Source: Actinomycetota bacterium
GTDB lineage: Bacteria; Actinomycetota; Thermoleophilia; UBA2241
NCBI GenBank assembly: GCA_003132645.1
Contig: PKYM01000040.1
Location: forward strand, 16,081 to 22,637
Direction: 5' to 3'
Length of the DNA stretch: 6,557 nt
Shown: piece by piece, positions 1-5,301 of the stretch
Numbering within the stretch: position 1 is the stretch's first letter
How the letters are laid out: every line of letters begins with the position of its first letter
Notes under the pieces: generated by a model
Told to the model about the DNA's origin: nothing
Database searches by the model: none
Seen by the model: only the letters and a program-made list of their open reading frames with translations
Program-made: the position numbers and the translations under genes

Positions 1-204
1 CCGAACTCGGCCGGCATCGTGATCGACGCGGTGCGCTGCGCCAAGATCGGACTCGACCGCGGCCTGGCCGGCTCACTCGAGGGCCCCAGCTCGTACTTCA
101 TGAAGTCGCCGCCCGTGCAGCATCCCGACGACCAATGTCGCACGCTCACCGAGCAGTTCATCAGCGGTGAGGGACGCGGAGCGACCGCGGTCTGTCAGGG
201 CTAG
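1..204 (+). CDS. ino1: Inositol-3-phosphate synthase, C-terminal end (partial)
   Basis: Only the last 67 codons are present; the gene begins before the window. The enzyme converts glucose 6-phosphate to 1D-myo-inositol 3-phosphate using NAD+ in the cytoplasm, the first step toward phosphatidylinositol, mycothiol and related inositol compounds. The visible end carries the conserved family tail: [20 protein letters not shown] at the left edge, then a [13 protein letters not shown] stretch and the PDD segment just after it. This pattern is typical of the short actinobacterial/archaeal-type enzymes. The reading frame is open from base 1 and ends at TAG 202-204. The final dozen or so residues, after EQFISGEG, are a non-conserved tail. 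Its position just before a PimA-like glycosyltransferase gene supports a link to inositol lipid or glycoside synthesis. Family identity is quite secure; nothing can be said about its start or promoter. Confidence 0.88.
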   Translation, partial: PNSAGIVIDAVRCAKIGLDRGLAGSLEGPSSYFMKSPPVQHPDDQCRTLTEQFISGEGRGATAVCQG

Positions 205-209
205 GGACG

Positions 210-228
210 GGCGGCCCGCAGGGCCGCC
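210..228 (+). terminator. GC-only hairpin just after ino1
   Basis: A perfect 8-bp stem (GGCGGCCC at 210-217 pairing with GGGCCGCC at 221-228) with a GCA loop lies 5 nt after the ino1 stop. No run of T follows, so it is not a classical intrinsic terminator. Hairpins without a T tract are often found after genes in high-GC actinobacteria and may terminate transcription or protect the mRNA 3' end. The role is inferred; the fold is seen. Confidence 0.4.
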
Positions 229-299
229 GCCCAGCAGGCGGAGCGGGTCGCTTGCGACGTGCGCTTCCTTAAGCGAGCGGGGGGAGAGAGCAACCGGTC

Positions 300-2222
300 G
301 TGCGCTTCAAAGAGCGTGACATGACCGGGCTTGGGGCTGTGGACACAGCAGGCTACAGGATCGCGATGCTCACGCCGTACGCGTGGACCGTCCCCGGCGG
401 CGTGAACAACCACATCGCCGCGCTCGCCGAGCGCTTCACCGCCCAGGGTCACCGCGTCACGATCATCGCCCCAAGCGACGACCGGGTGGCCGTCAAGGCC
501 GCCCGCGAGCGCGTGCGCGGCGTGCTGCTGGGCGAACGCGAAAGCCTGTTCGCCCCCGACGAGCCCTACCCGCACTACTTCTTTGCCGGCGGCACCTTCT
601 CGGTGCGCCACAACCGCTCGGTGAGCTACATCTCGCCGCCGATCGACCTGCTTTCGAATGTCGATGTGGTGCTCGAAAACGAGGAGTTCGACGTCTTGCA
701 CATCCACGAGCCGTTCGTGCCCAGCCTGGGCTGGACGGCGATGAACCATGCCGAGTGTCCCATCGTGGCGACCTTCCACGCCAACTCCGAGCGCTTCTTC
801 TGGTACTGGCTGGGCAGGCCCGTGCTCTCCCGCGTGTTTCCGGTCTTCGACGGCGTCGTCGCGGTGTCGCCGGCGGCTCGCGACACGGCGGCGCGCTACT
901 TCGAGGGCCAGTTCCGGGTCATCCCCAACGGCATCGACCTGACCCGCTTCGGCGCGCCGGGACCCCGCCGTGCGGGTCCGTTGCGCGTCCTGTTCGTGGG
1001 CGGCGACTCGCGTCGCAAGGGCTTGGGCGTCCTGCTGCGCGCGCTGCGCTACATGGGCGACGACCTGCCGCCGTTCGAGCTCGACGTCTGCGGCAGCGAC
1101 GAGCACGTCGACAAGTTCGCCCGCCTCGTGCCCGAGCGCTTCGCCAATCGGGTCCGCTTTCGCGGGCGCATCGCGCACGACAATCTGCCGATCCTCTACC
1201 AGGAGGCCGACGTCTTCTGCGCGCCGTCGCTGGGCAACGAGTCGTTCGGCATCGTCCTGCTCGAGGCGATGGCCACCGGCACCGCCGTGCTGGCCTCCGA
1301 CATCGAGGGCTATCGCGACGTCGTGGCTGACGGCGTCGAGGGTCTGCTCGTGCCGCCACGCAACGCGCGCGCCCTGGCCAAGGGCCTCGGGCGGCTGCTG
1401 ACCGACGCGGCGCTGCGCGACGCCTGCGCCGCGCGCGGCCTCACGACCGTGCAGCGCTACAGCTGGGACATCGTCTCCGACGAGGTCATGCAGCTCTACC
1501 GCGACGTCATCCACCAGCGCCTGCGGCAGCGCTCCACGCCCCGGAGACGCATCGAGCCCGAGCTGTTCGCCGACTTCCACGTGCACACCAACCACTCGAA
1601 GGATTGCGCCGTCACCCCCGAGGAGGTGCTCGGGAGAGCTTCAGAGGTGGGGCTCGACGTCGTCGCCGTGACCGACCATAACGAGATCGCCGGCGGCCTC
1701 GAGGCGCTCGCGCTGGCCGAGCGCTACGGCGTGCGGGTGATCGTCGGTGAAGAGGTCAAGACCTCGGAGGGCGAAGTCATAGGCCTGTTCCTGACGGAGC
1801 GCATCCCGAGCGGGCTCACCTTTGCCGAGACGATCGCCGAGATCAAGCGGCAGGGGGGCATCGTCTACGTGCCGCATCCATTCGACCGCATGCACATGGT
1901 GCCCGGCAGCCTGCTGCTCAAGGCCAACCTGACCGACGTCGACGTGATCGAGGTGTTCAACTCGCGCATCGCCTACCCGGGCTTCAACGAGAGGGCGGTG
2001 CGCTTCGCCGAACGTCATCGCGTGCCGGCCGCCGCCGGCAGCGACGCCCACGTGCTGGCCGGCCTCGGCACGGCGCTCACCGGCATGAGCCAGTTCACGG
2101 GCCCCGACGACTTCGTCGAGGCTCTGAGGGGCAGTCACATCATCCGGCGCCCCAAGAGCCTGCTCTACCTGCAGTCCCTCAAGCTGCTCCAGACGAGCCT
2201 CGAAAGCAGCGCCCAGCGCTGA
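300..2222 (+). CDS. PimA-like GT4 glycosyltransferase fused to a C-terminal PHP phosphoesterase domain
   Basis: Two-domain cytoplasmic or membrane-associated protein of 640 residues. Residues about 20-405 form a GT-B glycosyltransferase resembling phosphatidylinositol mannosyltransferase PimA. It shows the N-terminal GGVNNH loop (33-38), HIHEPF (134-139), ATFH with H160 at the place of the PimA catalytic histidine, VLFVGG...RKG with K240, and the donor-binding ESFGIVLLE (E314 and E322, the E-x7-E motif). The arginine PimA has in GRYDEPRKG is absent here, so donor and acceptor (GDP-mannose and PI in PimA) are not proven. After a basic linker, residues about 422-632 form a PHP domain with likely metal ligands in HVHTNHS (427-433), TDHNEIAG (458-465), EEVKT (484-488), HPFDR (526-530), EVFNSR (551-556) and GSDAH (580-584), so it is probably an active phosphoesterase. 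The GTG at 300 has a purine-rich ribosome site (281-290). ATG 321, preceded by AAAGAG (309-314), is an equally possible start. Neighbouring ino1 supports an inositol-linked substrate. Fusion is seen; the reaction is inferred. Confidence 0.88.
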   Translation: MRFKERDMTGLGAVDTAGYRIAMLTPYAWTVPGGVNNHIAALAERFTAQGHRVTIIAPSDDRVAVKAARERVRGVLLGERESLFAPDEPYPHYFFAGGTFSVRHNRSVSYISPPIDLLSNVDVVLENEEFDVLHIHEPFVPSLGWTAMNHAECPIVATFHANSERFFWYWLGRPVLSRVFPVFDGVVAVSPAARDTAARYFEGQFRVIPNGIDLTRFGAPGPRRAGPLRVLFVGGDSRRKGLGVLLRALRYMGDDLPPFELDVCGSDEHVDKFARLVPERFANRVRFRGRIAHDNLPILYQEADVFCAPSLGNESFGIVLLEAMATGTAVLASDIEGYRDVVADGVEGLLVPPRNARALAKGLGRLLTDAALRDACAARGLTTVQRYSWDIVSDEVMQLYRDVIHQRLRQRSTPRRRIEPELFADFHVHTNHSKDCAVTPEEVLGRASEVGLDVVAVTDHNEIAGGLEALALAERYGVRVIVGEEVKTSEGEVIGLFLTERIPSGLTFAETIAEIKRQGGIVYVPHPFDRMHMVPGSLLLKANLTDVDVIEVFNSRIAYPGFNERAVRFAERHRVPAAAGSDAHVLAGLGTALTGMSQFTGPDDFVEALRGSHIIRRPKSLLYLQSLKLLQTSLESSAQR

Positions 2223-2256
2223 TCCTCTGCCTCTCGCGCGGGCAGAATCGCAGGAT
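2222..2256 (+). terminator. Possible imperfect hairpin at the end of the GT4-PHP gene
   Basis: Starting in the stop codon, an inner stem CTGCCT/GGGCAG (2227-2232 with 2240-2245, one G-T pair, 7-nt loop) stacks on an outer 5-bp stem ATCCT/AGGAT (2222-2226 with 2252-2256), separated by a 6-nt bulge on one side. Only TTT follows (the stem's own last T plus two more) before a C run. It could attenuate transcription into the next gene, but the bulge and short T run make this weak. Confidence 0.25.
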
Positions 2257-2304
2257 TTCCCCTCGCGGCGCAAAATAGAAGGGTCAGGCAAGGGAAGGCG
2301 ACCG

Positions 2305-2910
2305 GTGGGACAGCCGAACGAGATCTACGACAAATATCTGACCCGCGCCATCTCCGAGATCAACGACCTGACCGGAGAGATGTTGCGCTGCCGCCTGTGT
2401 TCGCACAGCAGGTCGATGCCGGTCATCGGCTCCGGCCACCCGCTGGCCGACATCATGCTGCTCAAGTACCGCGTGCAGCCAAGCGAGCTGCACGAGGGGG
2501 TGGCCTTCTTCGGCCGGGCCGGCACGGCCATCATGAAAAGCTGCCAGCGTCTCGGTATCGACCCGCTGCAGCTCTACGGCACCAATGTCCTCAAGTGCGG
2601 CAGCGTGCGCGACGACGACAAGGCCGAGGGCCGCTGCCTCGAGTACCTGCGCCGCGAGATCGCCATCGTCGAGCCCAAGCTCATCGTCGCCATGGGCGAG
2701 AAGGTGGTCGCGGCGCTTGACCGGCTCGATCTCCCGACCGCCCGGCCCCTCGAGTTCGCGGTCGGCGAGACTATCGAGTTCACACCCGGCACCGAGGTGC
2801 TTGTCACCCCCGACATCGACGCATCGCTCGACGAGCAGCGCCTCAAGGCGGCCTTCTGGCAGGCCTTCCGCCGCCTCGGCGAGTGGTACGAGGCGATCCC
2901 GCCGTACTGA
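2305..2910 (+). CDS. Divergent uracil-DNA glycosylase superfamily protein (family 4-like fold, catalytic motifs lost)
   Basis: Protein of 201 residues, about the family 4 UDG length. Retained family features are CRLC near the N terminus (C29, C32), a later pair C98 and C111 (together the expected four [4Fe-4S] ligands), FFGRAG (68-73), the GTNVLKC segment (92-98), and the EPKLIVAMGEK helix region (123-133). The parts that do chemistry in family 4 enzymes are altered. The GEAPG loop that supplies the catalytic acidic residue is replaced by KYRVQ (54-58), and the usual HPS/HPA motif is replaced by TPD (168-170). It is therefore probably not an ordinary uracil glycosylase; it may bind nucleic acid or another ligand, or have a different active site. 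Automatic annotation would likely call it uracil-DNA glycosylase. The GTG start is supported by AGGGAAGG at 2291-2298, 6 nt upstream. An A-rich AAAATAG (2272-2278) could be part of a promoter but is weak. It lies 82 nt after the GT4-PHP gene and 16 nt before the membrane-protein gene. Confidence 0.82.
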   Translation: MGQPNEIYDKYLTRAISEINDLTGEMLRCRLCSHSRSMPVIGSGHPLADIMLLKYRVQPSELHEGVAFFGRAGTAIMKSCQRLGIDPLQLYGTNVLKCGSVRDDDKAEGRCLEYLRREIAIVEPKLIVAMGEKVVAALDRLDLPTARPLEFAVGETIEFTPGTEVLVTPDIDASLDEQRLKAAFWQAFRRLGEWYEAIPPY

Positions 2911-2926
2911 TCCGGGTGAGTCGCCA

Positions 2927-3712
2927 GTGAACCGCCCCAGAGCGGTTGCCGCCGCGGTCGCAGCCGCTGTTGCCGCCATCGTCTTTGTCGCCTTCACGCT
3001 GTGGAGCGGTCTGCTGCCGGCGTTCGCCTTTCGGGCCGACGTCATCATCTCGATGGCGCTCGGCGTCGCCCTCGTCGGCATCATGGTGGGCGTCGTCGTG
3101 GCGACGCGGCCGGCGACCTCGCAGCTTCTCATGGTGGCCGGCGTCGGGCTCGTCTGTGCCATCCTCGGCAGCGCGCTGGGCTTCGTGCCGCTGGCCGACC
3201 TGGGCAAGATCGCCTTCGGCGCGAGTGTCGGCTTCTGGCTCGGGTCGGCTCTCGCCGATCTCACCGACGACCTGCGCGTCATCGTCGGGCTGGCGGTGGC
3301 GATCGGTGTACTCGACGCGGCCAGCGTGTTTCTACCCCAGGGGCCCACGCACCTGCTGCTCACCAAGGCGCCCCAGACCGTGTCCTACTTCGTTGTGGCC
3401 TTCCCGACCATCGGCTACGCCGTGCACGACGCCTACTCGGGGCTCGGCACGAGCGACGTGATCTTCTTCGGGCTGTTCCTGGCCGCGGCGGTGGGCTATG
3501 GGCTGCGCGTGCGCCTCACACTGGTGGCGATGGTCGCCTCGTTCGTGGTCACCGTCACGGTGGCGCTCTGGACGCGGGCGCTGCCGGCGCTGCCGGGGCT
3601 CTCCCTTGCCTTCCTTGCGGTCAACGCCGACCTCATCGCGCGGCGCTGGCGCTCGCCTTCCGGCGACGGTCCGCCCACGCCTTCCGGCGACGGTCCGCCT
3701 ACGCCTCCCTGA
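2927..3712 (+). CDS. Probable presenilin/SPP-like GxGD intramembrane aspartyl protease homologue (variant GTSD motif)
   Basis: Very hydrophobic 261-residue protein, start GTG 2927 chosen because GGGTGAG (2914-2920) lies 6 nt upstream and the hydrophobic sequence begins just after it. About nine membrane segments can be seen, roughly at 7-29, 37-59, 66-86, 93-110, 116-136, 152-167, 174-190, 194-216 and 218-234. No hydrolase name is obvious at first sight, but three motifs fall in the order and spacing of archaeal presenilin-like proteases: LDAASVF with D130 (compare YDAISVY), a following THLLLTKAP segment and hydrophobic loop, GLGTSDVIFFG with D177 (compare GLGD), and LPALPGL at 219-225 (the PALP motif). 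Such enzymes cut peptides inside the membrane using the two aspartates. The first is preceded by Leu rather than Tyr, and GxGD reads GTSD, so activity is uncertain. The tail (243-261) is a hydrophilic 8-residue repeat, PSGDGPPT twice. The function is inferred from motifs; an uncharacterised membrane protein is the fallback. Confidence 0.72.
   Translation: MNRPRAVAAAVAAAVAAIVFVAFTLWSGLLPAFAFRADVIISMALGVALVGIMVGVVVATRPATSQLLMVAGVGLVCAILGSALGFVPLADLGKIAFGASVGFWLGSALADLTDDLRVIVGLAVAIGVLDAASVFLPQGPTHLLLTKAPQTVSYFVVAFPTIGYAVHDAYSGLGTSDVIFFGLFLAAAVGYGLRVRLTLVAMVASFVVTVTVALWTRALPALPGLSLAFLAVNADLIARRWRSPSGDGPPTPSGDGPPTPP
3654..3708. repeat. 24-bp in-frame tandem repeat (two full copies plus 7 bp)
   Basis: Copy 1 is 3654-3677 and copy 2 is 3678-3701. 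They differ at one base (C at 3676, T at 3700), and 3702-3708 begins a third copy. The period of 24 keeps frame on both strands. On the plus strand it encodes the PSGDGPPT repeat at the end of the membrane protein. On the minus strand copy 2 contains the TAG stop of the methyltransferase gene (3701-3699), where copy 1 reads TGG. Confidence 0.9.
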
Positions 3713-5135
3713 CGAACAGGGCCACGGCCTCGATGTGATGGGTGTGGGGGAACATGTCGACCGGCGTGACGGTCGTCAGACGATAGCCGATCGTCGCGAG
3801 CTGGGCGGCGTTGGCCGCCAGGGTCGCCGGGTTGCACGAGACAAAGACGATGCGCTCCGCGCCGAGCAGCGCCATGCGCTCGACCGCCTTCCTGGCCATG
3901 CCGGCACGCGGCGGGTCGGTGACGATCACCGCCGGCGGGGCGAAGGGTTGCGTCGCCGGCGTGCGCAGCGACTGATGGGGCTTGCCGTCGGCCTCGATCA
4001 GGCGCGCGATGTCGGTGTCGCGCCCGGTCGGCGGGTCGAGCAGCAGCTTGCGTACGTCGCCGGCCGCGAAGGCGATGTCGGTCCGGCCCGCGAGGCGGGC
4101 GTTCTCGGCGGCCGCCGCGATCGCCTCGTCCTGGAGCTCGAGGCCGTACACCGGCGCGGCCTGCCGGGCGAGCAGGAGGCTGAGGCTGCCGATGCCACAG
4201 TAGAGGTCGTAGGCGCTACGCCCGGCCGCGGGGGCGGCGTAGCGCAGGGCGGTCTCGTAGAGCACGCCGCACATCTCTGAGTTGGTCTGCAGGAAGGCCA
4301 GCGCCGGCACGCGCAGCCGCACGCCGGCGAGCTCTTCGTGAAAGTAGGGCGGCCCGACGATCATGAAGGGCCCGACGCCCACCGCGGCGTCGGCGCGCGT
4401 CTCGTTGACCGTGACGGCAAACGACGTGTAGGGCTGCTCGGCGGCGACGCGTTCGGCCAGCTCGCGCTCCTCCGGGAAACGTTCGGTGACGAACAGGTTG
4501 AGCAGCAGTTCGCCGCTCGCCAGGCCGCGGCGCACGACCAGGTGGCGCAACAGACCGATATGGGCCGCCGAGGAGTAGACGGGCAGCTCGAGGGCGCGGC
4601 AGGCGGTCAGGACCGCCTGCCGCGCCCTCGAGATCTCGAGCGGCGCGAGATGGCAGTCGGGCACGTCGACGACCTCGCGCCACGAGCCGCGGCGGTGCAT
4701 CCCGAGGACCGGTTCGCCGCCGTCGAGCCCGAACGAGTACTCCATCTTGTTGCGGTAGCGCCAGGGGTCGGCCATGCCGACGATCGGCTCCACGGTCACG
4801 TGGTCTAGGCCGCCGATGTGAGCCAGCGCCTCGACCACCTGACGGTGCTTGAACTCGAGCTGGCCCGAGTAGTCGAAGGTCTGCCACTCGCAGCCGCCGG
4901 CGTCGGGCGCGTGATCGCAGCGAAACGGCGTGCGGCGGGGCGAGGGCGCGACCAGCGAGATGAGCCGCGCTTCGGCGAAACCGGACTTGCGGCGCGTCAC
5001 CTCGACGAGGGCAAGGTCGCCGGGCAGCGCCCCGCGTACGAACACCACGAAGCCGTCGACGCGGCCGATCCCCTGGCCGCCGTAGGCCAGGGTGTCGATG
5101 GCAAGCTCGAGGATGTCACCGGGCTTCGGAGGCAT
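3699..5135 (-). CDS. TrmA/RlmD-family RNA (uracil-5-)-methyltransferase
   Basis: A 478-residue class I SAM-dependent enzyme that methylates C5 of a uridine in rRNA or tRNA (the m5U1939/m5U747 type in 23S rRNA, or m5U54 in tRNA; the exact target cannot be read from sequence). Residues 1-60 form an RNA-binding TRAM domain. The region 73-161 holds Fe-S cluster cysteines C73, C82 and C161, but the expected fourth (second in C-x5-C-G-G-C) is A79. The catalytic part has FLQTN (281-285), SAM motif I DLYCGIGSLS (310-319), acidic E333 after motif I, DPPRAG (407-412), the nucleophile in SCNPAT (C434), and DMFPHTHHIEAV (460-471) with the general base E469. A low-complexity insert occupies about 366-400. 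Length matches the family. Start ATG at 5135-5133 has no close ribosome site; a TAnnnT box 7 nt upstream suggests a leaderless mRNA. It converges on, and overlaps by 14 nt, the membrane-protein gene. Confidence 0.93.
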   Translation of the reverse strand: MPPKPGDILELAIDTLAYGGQGIGRVDGFVVFVRGALPGDLALVEVTRRKSGFAEARLISLVAPSPRRTPFRCDHAPDAGGCEWQTFDYSGQLEFKHRQVVEALAHIGGLDHVTVEPIVGMADPWRYRNKMEYSFGLDGGEPVLGMHRRGSWREVVDVPDCHLAPLEISRARQAVLTACRALELPVYSSAAHIGLLRHLVVRRGLASGELLLNLFVTERFPEERELAERVAAEQPYTSFAVTVNETRADAAVGVGPFMIVGPPYFHEELAGVRLRVPALAFLQTNSEMCGVLYETALRYAAPAAGRSAYDLYCGIGSLSLLLARQAAPVYGLELQDEAIAAAAENARLAGRTDIAFAAGDVRKLLLDPPTGRDTDIARLIEADGKPHQSLRTPATQPFAPPAVIVTDPPRAGMARKAVERMALLGAERIVFVSCNPATLAANAAQLATIGYRLTTVTPVDMFPHTHHIEAVALFVREA

Positions 5136-5142
5136 GGCGGCC

Positions 5143-5148
5143 AGTGTA
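5143..5148 (-). promoter_or_regulatory. Candidate leaderless -10 box for the methyltransferase gene
   Basis: On the minus strand TACACT (5148-5143) fits the TAnnnT consensus and is followed by 7 nt and then the ATG at 5135. That is the distance expected if transcription starts at the start codon, a common arrangement in actinobacteria. A TGGACA (5174-5169) lies 20 nt further up, too far for a good -35. The only ribosome-site-like sequence, GTGAGG, is 13 nt from the ATG, too distant to work well. Confidence 0.4.
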
Positions 5149-5195
5149 CCTCACCCGACTGGTGCGATTGTCCACCCGTGACGGCCCCGCCCCTC

Positions 5196-5225
5196 TGCGA
5201 CTTCGTACCGACGGTCTGGTAGAGT
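5196..5225 (+). promoter_or_regulatory. Candidate extended -10 promoter for the metallopeptidase gene
   Basis: TAGAGT at 5220-5225 matches TAnnnT and is preceded by TG at 5217-5218, giving an extended -10 element. A weak -35-like TGCGAC lies at 5196-5201 with an 18-nt spacer. Transcription would start near 5232, leaving a leader of about 70 nt before the GTG at 5302. Confidence 0.35.
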
Positions 5226-5301
5226 GCCGCCACGGGCAGAACCCAGAAGGCAAGAGCCGTCCGTTCTTCGTACGGCCGACCTCTTTCAAGGAGACACGCG
5301 C

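Noticed and set aside
262..275. Short inverted repeat CGCTT/AAGCG before the fusion gene
   Set aside because: Only 5 bp with a very short loop; too weak to distinguish from chance.
201..1595. 464-codon open frame on the minus strand opposite the glycosyltransferase
   Set aside because: It lies entirely antisense to strongly conserved GT4 motifs, has the low-complexity Arg/Ala/Val/His composition of a high-GC shadow frame, and shows no recognisable domain.
2585..2926. Upstream in-frame extension of the membrane-protein gene
   Set aside because: The extension is Ser/Arg/Pro-rich shadow sequence of the UDG-like gene. The GTG at 2927 with GGGTGAG upstream is the natural start.
2284..3366. 360-codon open frame on the minus strand opposite the UDG-like and membrane-protein genes
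   Set aside because: It crosses two well-supported plus-strand genes with proper ribosome sites, and its product has no coherent domain or membrane pattern.
3661..3700. Possible bidirectional terminator in the tandem repeat between the convergent genes
   Set aside because: Each unit forms only a 4-bp stem (GGCG/CGCC) with mismatched closing bases and no T or A run.
3498..4280. 260-codon plus-strand open frame across the methyltransferase 3' end
   Set aside because: It is a shadow of the methyltransferase and membrane-protein genes, with no motif of its own.
5201..5273. Direct repeat CTTCGTAC at 5201-5208 and 5266-5273 flanking the candidate peptidase promoter
   Set aside because: An 8-base repeat within about 160 bases is not rare by chance, and no dyad symmetry or third copy supports an operator.
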